DNA from: Bremia lactucae
Lineage: Eukaryota; Oomycota; Peronosporomycetes; Peronosporales; Peronosporaceae
Length of the DNA stretch: 64,000 bases
NCBI RefSeq assembly: GCF_004359215.1
Contig: NC_090613.1
Span: 6,150,694-6,214,693, forward strand
Reading direction: 5' to 3'
Position numbers and translations under genes: made by a program. Each line of letters opens with the position of its first letter. Positions within the stretch are counted from its first letter, which is position 1. This document shows positions 1 through 11,116 of the stretch, in pieces. The notes under the pieces were generated by a model, which saw only the letters and a list, made by a program, of their open reading frames with translations, had not been told where the DNA came from and made no database searches.

Positions 1-1043
1 TCTTTCCGTTGACAGCGCTGAAGCTCTGGCTGTCCTACGAGAAGCGCATACAAGTCATTGCGTGTGTTGCGCGATTGAAACGAAAAGAAAAAACTATCGC
101 CGCTTTGTAAGTAAATTTCTAACCCAATTTGCTGGAGCAAGTAGCGACGTTTATAGACTTGGTCAATCGCAGTGTATTCCCAATTCAGTACCGGATCCCA
201 CACATTATTCAGCGGTGCTGGCTGAAAATACAGTCGCTGCGTTGTAAGCATTAAACAGCCTGGAAATTTAAGTAACGGTTCAATGCGATTAACAACACAG
301 CCAGTTTTCATTAATAAGCGCTCGCGAAAATCTATTAACAAGCTTGGATCGAATTTATCCGTTAATCGTGGTACCAACACTGGTGCAAGCAAAGCTTCTT
401 CATCAATTTTTATCATCAAATGACGTGGCAAATGCGACACTTCAAACAGAATGTGGATGCTGGCAAGAAATGCTTCGTACGTCACGTGCTGCAATGTAAA
501 CATATATTTTGCTGGGACCTCTCCTTCAAAGCTGTACATGCTGCGGCTTTGGGTATTACTGCCATAACCATCTGTTCGTTTAACTGTATCTTTGACCACA
601 TAAGGGAGATCCATACCTCGTTCTCGCATCTCAATTACCTGCTTCGTTTGAAACATCACGTACACTAGCGCAACATCGTTTGGTTTTGAACTCGAGGCCT
701 TTGAGTTTTCTGGAAATTCTTGAAAGCACTCCGCCATGGGCTCTGTTGTCATGCACCGAAACGGAAAGCGCAAGATCGGAAGTTGGAGGTCTTGAGGTAC
801 GAAGAATAATCCACGAGTACAAACTTTGATTCGTCCTGGAACTTTACGATGCGTCAAGGTATTGGGCTCTAAGTACCGACACGCATTGTGATCCTTTGAA
901 TTTAATTTTAATAGACGTACTTTTAAAGAGTAGAAAAAAATGAGCAAAATACTTACGTCAAGGAAAAACTCGCCATTTTCGAGCAACAAGAGACTAAATC
1001 GTGTCGTAGGTATGTTCTTATTGCTGCGACGACGCCCATGCAT
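1..1043 (-). CDS. FAN/NSMAF-like BEACH-family protein, N-terminal part (runs off left edge)
   Basis: Two exons are visible on the minus strand: 957-1043 (29 codons from an ATG at 1043) and 893 down to 1, where the frame is still open. The 63-nt intron (894-956) is GT-AG and falls between codons. About 326 residues are seen. Exon 1 has RFSLLLLENGEFFLD, as at the start of FAN proteins. Exon 2 has RIKVCTRGLFFVPQD and LPILRFPFRCMT, then GCVVNRIEPLLKFPGCLML, YFQPAPLNN and KRRYLLQQIGLEIY. These are the GRAM/PH-like portion that precedes the BEACH and WD40 domains of neutral-sphingomyelinase-activation-associated factor. The BEACH domain itself lies outside the window. The family is cytosolic and membrane-associated and is linked to sphingolipid and endosomal signalling. 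Family assignment is by motif recognition; the exact role here is inferred. Confidence 0.82.
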   Translation of the reverse strand, partial: MHGRRRSNKNIPTTRFSLLLLENGEFFLDVSILLIFFYSLKVRLLKLNSKDHNACRYLEPNTLTHRKVPGRIKVCTRGLFFVPQDLQLPILRFPFRCMTTEPMAECFQEFPENSKASSSKPNDVALVYVMFQTKQVIEMRERGMDLPYVVKDTVKRTDGYGSNTQSRSMYSFEGEVPAKYMFTLQHVTYEAFLASIHILFEVSHLPRHLMIKIDEEALLAPVLVPRLTDKFDPSLLIDFRERLLMKTGCVVNRIEPLLKFPGCLMLTTQRLYFQPAPLNNVWDPVLNWEYTAIDQVYKRRYLLQQIGLEIYLQSGDSFFFSFQSRNTRNDLYALLVGQPELQRCQRK

Positions 1044-1360
1044 CGCCAAAAAAAAGGAATTCTCTTGGTATGACGTGAAGGCGCAAGTGCTGGAGAGACG
1101 GTAGCGCAATCGTAGAAATGGGTTACGCGCCTGTTGCAACGAATAAATATTTTTGCGCAATATTATTGTCGCACGATTGGTTATACGCCGGTTGAAATGA
1201 ATATTTTAACACTGAAAGAAGTAACTCCAAGCGTTCTATTTTTCGTAACTTTGTAAGCTGCCCCTGGCTATAAATTACATTTATAAACTAAAAACTGTTT
1301 CAAAAAAAATAATGGTACCTCCAGCGAGAGGTAAATACTTGACAATGCTGCAATCCTGCT
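1044..1360. other. Intergenic spacer between two minus-strand genes
   Basis: This is the 5' flank of the FAN-like gene and the 3' flank of the PH-domain gene. It is AT-rich with homopolymer A runs. I see no convincing ORF or repeat in it. Confidence 0.6.
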
Positions 1361-2383
1361 TCATCGGCAGCTGTTTCTCCTATCCAACTTGAGCGGTCCC
1401 AACGTCGTCATGTCGTCACATGCGTCTTCCTCGATCTCACCTTCTGGCACGGACGGTAAAATGCAAGAACTAGGGGCTGAACTCGCGCGTGGCCGCAACC
1501 TTGACGTCGAAGTGTAGCCATCTCCCTCTCCCACGTAAGTGAGTCGAGTGAGCGAGTGTAGCCAATTGCGTTTCGAGCTTTTCGTATCAGCCGTAAAAAT
1601 CACGCGCTCGCCATTGGTCTTAATCACGTAAAACATCAGACAAATTTGGGTCGGCAAATGAGCTCCAAAAAGAGCAAATTTCTTCTTCATTGTCAGAGTT
1701 TGACAATCCTGTACACGCAATATTGTCATTTCGGTTTTATTGCTGGTTTTCTTCGTGGCATGAACTGCAGAGCTGTACAATTGAAGCGAGTGGCCTCGTA
1801 GTAGACAGTAGTATCGTTTGCTCTGAAAAAATGGGGCTTGCATGCGCAAACTCAAAAACCCTTGCTCTAAAATCGTGTCTCGTGGCTGGCCAGCAAAGCG
1901 TGATTCACGGTGCACGAACTGCTTAGCGATTGTCTCCATCTCACCCAGTTCCGTTGCCGAGTAATGATACGTCGCTTTTTCTTCCTTCGTGACCTCTGGT
2001 CGTTCATATTCTTCCACTTCGTTCTCCAAAAACTTCACACGACGTTGCGTCTTTTGCATGTCCTTACGGCCAATAGCTTTAAAACACGACGTCCACTTGA
2101 CAGCAAGCGGAGTTTGAGACCGTTTGAGACTTGGAGCTAGCGGCGACACGGGAGTAGTGCGACGGATAATAGGAAGACTAAACGGTGCGCGGCGAACGTG
2201 GTGTCGTTGCTTCTCGTCTTCCGGGCACTCGTCCACATCTTGATGACTCAGATCGAGCCACTTTTTCAACTGCGACCGGCGCGATTCACGGCGTTGGTTC
2301 TCGCACTCAAAGCGTCGAGCTTCACGAATAAGGCGCATCGTACGGTTCGACAAACAACGAGATTTAGTAGACGTGGCTTGCAC
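1361..2383 (-). CDS. PH-domain protein with RVxF motif (340 aa)
   Basis: Single-exon ORF of 340 residues. The N-terminal ~110 residues are very basic and Arg-rich, with short helical repeats of R and E and a likely disordered stretch around 65-95. Residues 115-118 read RVKF, followed by an acidic stretch; this matches the RVxF docking motif for protein phosphatase 1. A pleckstrin homology domain spans about 171-284: it opens with LEQGFLSLRM, has the strand RYYCLLRGHSLQLY, continues through FYVIKTNGERVIFTADT, and ends in the C-terminal helix with the invariant Trp at 274 (NWLHSLTRL). The C-terminal tail is Ser/Pro-rich and then acidic. PH domains bind phosphoinositides or proteins, so membrane recruitment is the likely role. 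The RVxF function is an inference. It lies tandem to the FAN-like gene on the same strand. An upstream non-coding or short coding exon cannot be excluded. Confidence 0.85.
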   Translation of the reverse strand: MQATSTKSRCLSNRTMRLIREARRFECENQRRESRRSQLKKWLDLSHQDVDECPEDEKQRHHVRRAPFSLPIIRRTTPVSPLAPSLKRSQTPLAVKWTSCFKAIGRKDMQKTQRRVKFLENEVEEYERPEVTKEEKATYHYSATELGEMETIAKQFVHRESRFAGQPRDTILEQGFLSLRMQAPFFQSKRYYCLLRGHSLQLYSSAVHATKKTSNKTEMTILRVQDCQTLTMKKKFALFGAHLPTQICLMFYVIKTNGERVIFTADTKSSKRNWLHSLTRLTYVGEGDGYTSTSRLRPRASSAPSSCILPSVPEGEIEEDACDDMTTLGPLKLDRRNSCR

Positions 2384-2441
2384 TAAGCAACGAGATCAAT
2401 AGGTACAAAGAACGTCTGTGTATTCGTAGTGGCTTGACAAA

Positions 2442-2661
2442 ATGGAGAATGAGGCTGTACACAACGAGGAAAAGCAGAAAAAACATGTGATGGCCACATT
2501 ACAAAAATCACGTCGGTTTTTGTCGGGCGATAAGGCTACGGGTACCAAAATTTAAGAACTTGGAAGCGAAAAGTTACAAGACCGAGATTCTAAATCTACT
2601 GAAAAGAGGACACGTGGGCTTGGTAGAGCTCCTAAGATTATGCATAGAGCTCAACAGTTAA
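2442..2661 (+). pseudogene. Possible frameshifted short gene fragment
   Basis: An ATG at 2442 opens a 37-codon frame (stop 2553-2555) rich in Lys and Glu. The next frame stays open across the stop and reads KNLEAKSYKTEILNLLKRG, then a Leu-rich helix, to a stop at 2661. Joined by a one-base shift, the two parts would make one coherent helical polypeptide of about 70 residues. I do not recognise the family. It may be a decayed gene fragment divergent from the PH-domain gene, or chance. Confidence 0.22.
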
Positions 2662-4120
2662 TAATATCACATGGTGATTTTTGATTCGTGGATGCAACTA
2701 GAATGGCCATGTCGTTATAATTGTCTTTGTCGAGCTTGGTAATAGGAAGCTACACCCCGACTAGAAAAGTTACGTCTACAATATATCATCGGGAAAGCAT
2801 GTCTACCTATTGTCGTGTTTGTACCCAGGTTCGGGTCAGATGAAAGCATTTTGATCAGCCATTCAAACAAACGAATAGAATTAAAGAGACAATCCATATG
2901 GATATGGTCAGACAAAAATCCAGTTCATTATTAACGTTAAAGACTCGACATCTTATCTAACATTGGAGCTATCACAATCTAGAGTGTGGCATCACAACCT
3001 GACGGCCATTTATTATTATTACAAAATAACTTTCATCACAGTGCTCCATGGCTTTTATACCACAGTGTCATCGACCACTCGCTTACAAACACTCCGCAAA
3101 TAAAATAAACGGATCTCGGCCTTTTATCAGAATATATAAATGCTACTTATTTTGCCAAAGGCCAGGCTTAGTATTATTGATAAGAGGGAAACAGAGTTGA
3201 AGATCCAAATGCAACACTTCTCAGTCGATCGGTGTAGAATTGATACGACTCGCTTGCCACCAGAAGTAGCTTATGCCCAGTATGCAATAAAAACCGCAAA
3301 ACTGGTAGATGTAGCGTTTTATTTAAGTATAAGTGAGCATCTGAGGCTAGGTTGAATTGGACGATAAGACCAAATAGTTTGACAGGCTATTCGTTTACAC
3401 CTCAATCATTTATAAAGTATCTTTGCGTCTTTTACTATTCGACCGATACAGGCGACTGCAAGATTTTTCACTATCTTTGAGGACTCTGTGGGAAGAATTT
3501 CTTACAGAATTTTTTGTATTTGCAGTTAGAGCTTAGAGATTTGGCTCACTATTCTATTATGTCCGATAACATGTGCAAAACACGATTTTTTTCTAGTTCC
3601 TTGTATCAAAGAATTTGCTCAAAAATTGAAAAGTAAGTTTGCGTTGCATTTCGAAAAGCAGCTTCGAAAAAATAGGTTTTGACCAACCGGTGGTATCACC
3701 TTCTTCGCCTATGAGATGATATCAATAGTTCAGCGTCACATCTTCACGACGCGCCCACTATCAGAAATAAGATAAGGCGAGGCAACAGAAGCGTACGCTT
3801 GCCACAAAAGCTCAAAACAACTGAAAGATCTGAATCGAATGCTGCAGGGTCTCATATTGAGTCCGTATGTAGCCAGCACAAGGGCCGATCCAAAAAATTT
3901 AGGCGAGTTGTGCGTCAAATTCGAGCTAGTCCAGCGTTGCAACCCGATTTAAGATAGTCGATCTTTTTTGGCTACGAACGGAAAGTAAGTCTCCAACCCC
4001 GAAAGTACACGAGTGGATCCCAAGGTTTGCTACGTAAATATCTTTCCTAAAAGTGGAATAACTTATATTATTTCATGCAAGAGAAAAAAATTAAGATGTA
4101 CAAAATTATTATCATTTATT
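2662..4120. other. Gene-poor AT-rich intergenic DNA
   Basis: Only short unconnected frames on either strand and no recognisable domain. The right end grades into an AT-rich region abutting a truncated LTR-II. I see nothing I can support as a gene. Confidence 0.5.
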
Positions 4121-4553
4121 TACATCGTTTCATGAAATTAACACTCAAAGGTTGTTAGATAATATGTTATCTGAAAGGTAGAGAATATTTGGAGGATATT
4201 ACTTTAAATAGTAATGTTCAGAATTCTTATGTATAGACCATTATATCTATTGTTCCGCAGACTAATCAGCTGTAGATGTAAACAAAAGAGACAGACAGAT
4301 AAGAGAAGAGAAGAATTCAATTGCATGTTTAGTATTAGTATGTAATTAAGTTAGCATAAACAAGATAGATAGAAGAGATACTTAATTATATTAATACAGT
4401 TTTCATTTAACCCTGTTTAAGCTAGCTGTCTGAAAGAGAAGTCTTTCTCTGCACGTGCTAGTGTACGTGAAATAACGTAAGGCACCACTCGCAACTGAAG
4501 CAGTGCGAGGTGGACTTGTACTGAAGCAGTACAAGTCGTAGTGCCCTGTTACA
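4121..4553 (+). repeat. Truncated LTR, family II
   Basis: Matches the other family-II LTRs (38,669, 56,640, 61,685 and 63,143) from the CATGAAATTAACA segment to the terminal GTGCCCTGTTACA. The outermost 5' TGTAACGGGG end is missing. It contains the two stem-loops typical of this LTR near its 3' end: 4,488-4,509 (arms CTCGC and GCGAG plus ACT/AGT) and 4,515-4,535 (arms CTTGTACT and AGTACAAG), both closed by a GAAGC loop. Confidence 0.75.
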
Positions 4554-4735
4554 ATAACCATTTACTGTAATATTGTAGCAACAAGACAACAGTTCGATTG
4601 ATTGTTTATTAAAGGTTTAAATCAACGCCGCCAAACGCTGCAAGAAGCATGAATAAGCGGTGCAGAATTCGAAGCTTTATACTACTATATTCAAGTCTGA
4701 CAATAAGTAGGCCGTTACGTAGGAACAAATATACT
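4554..4735 (+). repeat. Internal fragment of LTR-III
   Basis: The stretch around 4,590-4,660 (GGTTTAAATCAACGCCGCC, then an A/G-rich part ending GAATAAGCGG) resembles 4,930-4,980 within the next LTR. This indicates a displaced family-III LTR fragment between the family-II and family-III LTRs. Confidence 0.45.
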
Positions 4736-5217
4736 TGTAACGTTTTGTCCCGTTACATCAAGATTATTTCCTATAAGAGAAACGAAATAATTATTTTCAT
4801 CTATGAGAGAAAAAAATGAAGAAGTATAAAATTTTAATATTTTATTAATTTTAACTTGAAAGTCCCAATATTACCAAATTTTGTAATATTGATGCAATCA
4901 GACATCCGTTCAATTAATTGGTTAGTTGATTAAAGCTTAAATTAACCCCGCCAATCGTTACAAGACACGAATAGGCGTCGCGCAAGGAGGCGCATTGCAT
5001 ATTGAGTCATTAACATATTATAGACATGACATAGAAGATATTTATAAAAGAACTTAACATATTAATACACTTTTACTTTTATCCTATTTTAAGCCTTAGA
5101 ATTTACCCTTAGTAGCTAAGACTTCTTAGCTGCTTAGAAAGTTCCTCTGCACGTTGTGTACGTGAAGTAGTCGAGGCACCCCAACTTCACATTGATCAGT
5201 GTAGGCTGACTATAAAA
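4736..5217 (+). repeat. LTR, family III, fused directly to gag
   Basis: Begins TGTAACG with the internal CCCGTTACAT repeat and runs through an AT-rich body to GAGGCACC and an AGTGTAGGC segment, as in the reverse-oriented copies at 55,781-56,256 and 62,462-62,943. The last ~50 bp of the LTR, the primer-binding site and the gag start are missing. The sequence passes straight from the LTR into the middle of a gag frame at about 5,217. Confidence 0.65.
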
Positions 5218-5860
5218 GCTCATCGTATCAGTGATGATGCGACGAAAGCAAAATTTGGCACGTCCAATTTAGCCGGACGCGCTAAATTTTGGGCCTTGGA
5301 GCTCAAGCTTCACGACCGATTAGTCTTTGGGTCGTATGAGGTCTTTAAGACCCGTCTCAGACAAACATTTGAGCCACCACGTGCCAAATTCAGGGCTCGA
5401 GCCGAGCTCCTGAATTTGAAGCAGGGCAAGCGTGACATTCACGTTAAGCCCAACATACACAATACCTGGCCGGTTGTATCGTGAGTCATCTCAGACGGTC
5501 CTGTTAAGACCCACCTGTTCCGGCTTGGATTTGAGACGCTTGACCATGCGACTTCTGTAGCGGAACAGGGGGGGGACTTTAGCCTTAATCAGGCTTTTGT
5601 CCACTCTTTAGCTGATCAACCACCGAGACGACAAGAAAACAGAGGTCCAGAACCTATGGATTTCTCGTGTGCAGCGAGCAAAAAACCTCGCTTTTCAAGT
5701 TTGACGCTAACGGCTGGCCCATGTACAACCGATCTCATGCGTTCGATCGCCATCCATTCAAGGTCAATCAGATGAGTGAATTTTTCACGAGTTGCGTAAT
5801 AGCCTTTTTGAGGGGCCCGAAAGCTCTCTTCTTCTTCATCCAACATGTCCATGTTTGATG
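5218..5860 (+). pseudogene. gag remnant of gypsy element (family II/III)
   Basis: Parallels the better-preserved gag at 57,032-57,950 and 60,562-61,678. Recognisable pieces are the region matching LAGRAKTWALGLKLRDP, an ORF at 5,296-5,484 with FKTRLRQTFEPPRAKFRAR and LLNLKQGKRD, and later the PPRRQENRGPEPMDFS linker that precedes the zinc knuckle. Stops and frameshifts separate the parts, so no functional capsid protein can be made. Confidence 0.7.
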
Positions 5861-8790
5861 ACGGTGCTTAGGCCGTTAAACGGCCTACGAAGTGCTCTTA
5901 GGTGTAACGGGGCACCTTTTGCCAGTACTGAACATAACTAGTGCCCCACGCCCAGTGCCTAAAATCACTGAACGAACGATCGACCTCCCGCTAAGAACAG
6001 CGGAGGACGCGGCTTGATGATGTTGCGAAGTCGAAACGGTGAGGTAGATCGTCAAAAACGGTCGGGGTCAGTAGGTGCGGGGGCGCCTTACTGATCCAAC
6101 AACGTCAGAAGAATTTGCAGGCCTTTTGACTACAGATGCTCCTCACACAGAAATATTGTGAGTAATTTGAGAATATTACTGGCAAATATGTTGCTACTAA
6201 AGCCCCAATTCGTTTGTTGGGCGTCGAACAATTATATTCGACGCCAATCGCTAGAAGATCGCAGACTCAAATTTATTGAGCGCGATAATTGTCTAACGAG
6301 GATGACAGTGCGCTTAGCAACAGGCGCATCTGTAACAGTTGAGAAACGTGTAGTTGGTACCCAAAACACGTTATAGGGTAAACATTACGATGATATTTAA
6401 TAATACTAGATTTGGATGACAAATTTGCTGTCATCTTTGGGTTATCATGGATCAGAAAGTACGAGACATGCATCAGCAAACAGTAACAAGTCGTGACGAT
6501 GCCTGCCTCTCATTCATCAGAGGGTCATCGGATGCACGTCTTGAAGCGTCTACAAGGGTGTGGATGTCCTACGAGTGAGGCGATGGCCTTACTAGTGGTT
6601 CGATCGTTTGCGCGACTGCTCAAATCCTCCGTGTGACAATCCATCACACTGTGGAGTTGGATTCTGACGGCTGTGCACAAGCACATGCAGCGTCCAAGTT
6701 TGATCACTCGAAAAAGTTGAGTGGTACGAAACAAGGATACTTGCCTAAAAAGAAACATACAAGAAAATTTGAAACGCCTGTATATGAGAGACACGGCGGC
6801 GAAACTCCTAGATAGACTGGAGAGTCGATCGTAAAAGATCCCGCTGTGGTTGCGCAACCACAGCTCGAGTTTGTTAGGGAGGATATTCCCCAAATAAAAC
6901 TTGAGGGAATAAGCCCCCAGAAACCTGTGGTCAAAGTTTCCCAGGTACCTTTGGAAATAAGTTCCAAAGATGAAACTGAGGCATTGAATGTCTTTGTAAA
7001 CAACGGATCAAGTGGTTATACACACGATCTGATAGCGCTTACGAAGTCAACTTCGGAGATAACTGAATTGCCAACGCTAGAACTGAAACGGTTTTTGTGT
7101 GATCTGCGTAGTGTCAAAGTCAAGCAGATCTGCGTACGTGCCACAGATGACGAGTACGTGGCCGAAATTCGGTCGGCATAGTCTTTTCTGAAAACAAACG
7201 GGTTCTCAGCAGCTCATCAATGGACGAAAGAGTGCTTGATCAGAAGACTCGGATTGAACGTCTTACATCTTAATTCTGGAAGTCTTTAAAAGGCAAACCT
7301 TAATATAAGAATTTGGTCGAATTCAACTTAATCCCTGACTCCGTACCGTGCGAGTTGTCTAAGGATAAAAGCACTAGACATTATAGCGACCTGGTACCAC
7401 GTTCAAAATACTGTGTCATGACACAGTGGCCATTGCCTCGTGAACAAGTATTAGCGATCGAAAATTGTTTGCCGATCGCTTTAGCAGCGGGCCACGTGAG
7501 GTAGCCAACCTCTCTACATACCTCTTCGACCTTCTGTGTGCGTAAGGCCACAGAAGGGTGGCGGATTGTGCATGGGCTCAATAAAATGAACGCTGCAACG
7601 GTACCGAGTCAAACGCCGATACCACGAAAAGACGTAATCATTGAAGGTATGTCAAAGAGTATTATCTCTTCATGGATGGATTCGATCAGATCCTAATGCG
7701 TGAACAGGATATTCCTTTCGCAGCAGTAAGTGCCCAAGCGGTATGCTATGGGAGTGGCTAGTTATGCCACAGGGGCTTAGTAATGCCCCTGCAACATTCA
7801 AAATGTGTAATTGGTTTTTTAAAAATGGTGCGGGTTTCGCACCGAATTGCTTTGATGACGGCTTCGTTTATAGCAGAGCCATGAATTGAAAGTCGGACGT
7901 TGATGTATTTCGTACCCACGTCCGAAAGGTTATTACTCTTTTGCGTACGCATTTGTTGTATGCAAACCTCAAGAAGTGTATATTCACAGCAAGCGAAATG
8001 TCACTTCTTGGGTGAATCGTGGGTAAATACAGTGTTCGCCCTGATCCAGAAAATATTAACGCGATCACCGACTAGCCTGTGCCAATCGATCTAAAGGGAC
8101 TTTAAAACTCTTCGGCTTAGCGGCGTACACTCCCGCAATTATGCCGAAATGACAGTACATATTTCTTCTTTGTTAATGAAAAGTGTAAAATAACCATGGA
8201 ACGCTGGTTGTCAGCTTCCCTTTGAGGGGGGTTCAAGCAAAGCTTGATTCAATCGCCAATTTTGGGATTGCGGACCAAGACAGATTATTTCATTTGGTCT
8301 GTGGTGCTAGCGATTTTGCACTCGGCTGTGCGTCAATGCGATCTGACAGAGACGGCGCAAATCGCGCGTTGTCTGTTAATAATTGCGTCAGTTATTTTGT
8401 GCATGACAAAGGACAATTTGCAATGAAATATGCACTATCTAAGTTTAGGTTCTTTCTTTGCGGAGTACAACTTCTCTGTGGAATATAAACCAGGACGACT
8501 TAATGTCGTCGCTGATGCCTTTTCGCGCCGGACAGATTTTAAGCTGGCTGCGCAAAACAACAGTGAGAAGATTAAATAATACATGTCACAAATTTCATTT
8601 TGTCGGATGTTTAATGCAGTCAATAATAGAATCGGTAGCGACAGTCACAGGTGCGACGCACGCTCTGTATATGGACGATGTCCATATGGCCGGAGTTCTT
8701 TACCTTGGCAGGAGTCGCTCGTAGAACAGGGCCAGCAGTTGATGTCTCAAATGCGTATATTTAAGTGGAAGTATTAGTAATCAACAGTTC
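5861..8790 (+). pseudogene. pol remnant: protease, RT, RNase H of the same element
   Basis: In order: the protease and linker zone with an open frame at 6,846-7,181 that includes FVNNGSSGYTHD; the RT start at 7,313-7,504 (DSVPCELSKD, KYCVMTQWPLPREQV); a decayed RT palm to about 8,100; and RNase H at about 8,222-8,540 with DFALGCASMRSD, FVHDKGQFAMKYALSKF and YKPGRLNVVADAFSRR. Many stops and frameshifts interrupt it. The element ends in integrase debris and abuts a solo LTR-I at 8,812, so its 3' end and 3' LTR are lost. Confidence 0.75.
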
Positions 8791-8811
8791 AGAAAGATAA
8801 CTTTGAATTTT

Positions 8812-9293
8812 CGTAACGGGCTAAAGTTGCTTCAAAGCTAGACAAACCAGTAAGTACACTTTGTGTACTTAACGGGAGGGTAAATCACTTAATGTAAAGT
8901 AATTAGAACCTGCTACTTGGGTGTGGTGCACAAAGTGGCCCAACCTTGTGTATGTGATGCACATGGGTGCATTCACATTGGAACGGATGACGGCTAGCGT
9001 AATCCGTAAGCCGACGTATTCAGATAATACGCTCGCCACGGAGGGGTGCACATCTGCAGAGACGGCATCTATTGATTAGTTGGAGGTATTTATATTTAAT
9101 TCAAATAAATATAAATTTGTCTTAAAACTTCTTCCTAGTTCACAAGTACGCACGTGATGCCGGATTACCGCTTCCGTGACGACACTTGTACCAAGGTAAT
9201 TAGTTTGTTGTGAGGTCGCTTAGGCGGCCACCAACAACCTCACTGTGCCTGAAGGTGTGTGTTATAAGGGAGCTTGGCTTGCGCTCGACTACA
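8812..9293 (+). repeat. Solo LTR, family I
   Basis: Matches LTR-I at 32,876-33,404 along its length. It starts at a degraded CGTAACGGGCTAAAGTTG, contains the AAGTACACTTTGTGTACTT hairpin, the GTGATGCACATGGGTGCA segment and GGATGACGGCTAGCG, and ends CGACTACA. There is no polypurine tract upstream and no gag downstream, so it looks like a solo LTR. Confidence 0.8.
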
Positions 9294-10845
9294 ATTTGGT
9301 CTAGTATATCCGTAGCTAGTGCTGTGTAATTCCGTCACAATTTAGCTTCGAATGGCTCGTCATTCCGCACATGCTCCCCTTTCGACAGCTTCAACTGCCG
9401 GCATGAACATTCACATTCTAGCTGTACGAGCTGTCGTTAGCAACGTGGCCTCTGCTGCTGGGATATGTGAGCTATTCATGGACCCGATAGTTCTGAGAGA
9501 TGCATGGGCTTGTTTATTCTAGGAGATGCAGACATGGCCATTTCAAGTCACGAACAATAAAGAAAATTGCACCACCAAACTCATTATACATTTATATTCC
9601 CATCATCGAAGGCTTATTGCATTACGCTAGCATTAGTGTCGTAATCATTTGCGCATGATGACGATTGTACTGTTCTAGAATTGACCGTTACGCTTAAATC
9701 GGACAAATTTGCCTCGAAATTTACAATGGCTGGTTGCAATTTCGTTTCGCGCCTTAAACAATATGCATTCATCCACTAATCTTACTTTAACATAGTTTCG
9801 AACCGATTCTTACAATGATTTGATTCGTATTTTCTTGAAATCTCAGTTCAAGTAATATAGATATCATAAAGCTCACGTGCAGCCCATTTAGGTCTGGTGC
9901 ATAGCATCTTGTTCTAGTGTAATGTAGCTCAGAATACATTGACTAGCAGAAATTTATATAATTGGGCGTTCGAATATGCGGATAACAAATCGCAGCCCGT
10001 CGATTCAATCTTACTTTTAAGGCCCAATTATGTCTTGCAGAGCGAATATGAAAAAGTGGATGTATTTGACAAGAGGCAATAGCGGGTAAAGTGTTTTATT
10101 TGATATTGTCAAGGTGTCCAACTAGCACGCTAAATTTTGTCACAAATTTGATATTCATGAAGTATACTTTCAATTCGCCACCGGTTGGCAGTGTCTGTCC
10201 AAAATTGAGCTGGATAAGGTCGAACTTTCAGCGAGCCTGGGATAAGAGCCTCATTTAATGCCTCATTCTGGATTTTCCTATCAGGACGTGACATTTCAAG
10301 CCCATGCACAAAGTACTTTACTGTAATGAAATATCCGCACATGGTTCAGATGAGATGTATTCTGACACACATGCTAAAATGTGTGTTTGAAAGCATGGAA
10401 GAGGATAAGCTCTTCATCATCATGACAAGCTAATATTGGTGTAACCAAATCATATTATTTATGGCAATCACGCTACGCAAGCCGGGATGTTGTTATTTTC
10501 TTATAGGATTATCTATTTCGTAGATTTAAAATGACTTAAGCAGATACTTTTGAATATTTTTGTATATCTCTATAGATATAGCCAAGACAACACGATACCA
10601 CCCGCTACCCCTAATTAAATGCAGAGTGACAGTAGCATCAAGCCACAGGCTGCATAAGTCTACTTCTCTGATGAAATAGGTATCTCACAGTAAGGTTCTT
10701 TTGACATCTTCACAGCAGATTTTTGTCACCTTGATCGATCTTCCCCGCCCTACGTCACCGAGGTATGCCGGCCACCAATCTGCTTCTCAACCACATTTTA
10801 CGATATGCACCTTGGTATCAAGCACTTGGGATCATACTGCTCGCT
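9294..10845. other. Unassigned intergenic DNA with minor ORFs
   Basis: No recognised gene. A 56-codon ATG frame at 9,352-9,522 (+) begins MARHSAHAPLSTASTAG and has a hydrophobic middle. A 70-codon minus frame at 10,130-10,342 ends in RWRIESILHEYQICDKI. Neither has a recognisable domain; both could be gene debris or chance. Confidence 0.4.
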
Positions 10846-10863
10846 GCTCTATGAAAAGCAGAC

Positions 10864-11116
10864 CTCAGTGGTCGAGGGGTTAAGCACTGGAACTGGAACC
10901 GCGAGGTACGTGGATCGATTCCCGCGGAGGGCGGTATGATGACACATCGCCGGAGATAGACTTATAAGCAGACGAGCAACCATCCAATAGATGGCCGCCC
11001 TGCCAACTTGCACCGAAGGTGTGTGATAGTTGGGTGGGAGGAGGCCCTGTAGCCAAAATTCCCCACAGTGTAATGAGGGGTGCGGGTTCCAATAAGGGAA
11101 CTTCGTCAAAATTGAA
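10864..11116 (+). mobile_element. tRNA-derived SINE, 253 bp
   Basis: The head carries a pol III A box (TGGTCGAGGGG, 10,869-10,879) and, 32 bp on, a B box (GGATCGATTCC, 10,912-10,922) flanked by a T-arm-like stem. The body shows no ORF of note. It is bounded by direct repeats GCTCTATGAAAAGCAGAC (10,846-10,863) and GCTCTATCAAAAGCAGAC (11,117-11,134). These match at 17 of 18 positions, the length expected of a LINE-type target-site duplication. There is no poly-A tail; the 3' end is GTCAAAATTGAA. SINEs of this kind are known from Phytophthora. The family name cannot be given from sequence alone. Confidence 0.8.

Noticed and set aside
420..822. Frames of 82 codons (+) and 63 codons (-)
   Set aside because: They overlap the FAN-like exon, whose correct minus frame is open from 893 to the edge and carries the recognisable motifs.
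1690..2386. Plus-strand frames of 62-78 codons
   Set aside because: Shadows of the PH-domain gene on the other strand.
4121..5217. Closely spaced direct repeats considered as a CRISPR-like array
   Set aside because: The repeats are pieces of two LTR families of unequal length and spacing; the genome is eukaryotic.
9352..9522. 56-codon ORF considered as a secreted effector
   Set aside because: No N-terminal signal peptide, no RxLR or similar motif, no supporting context.
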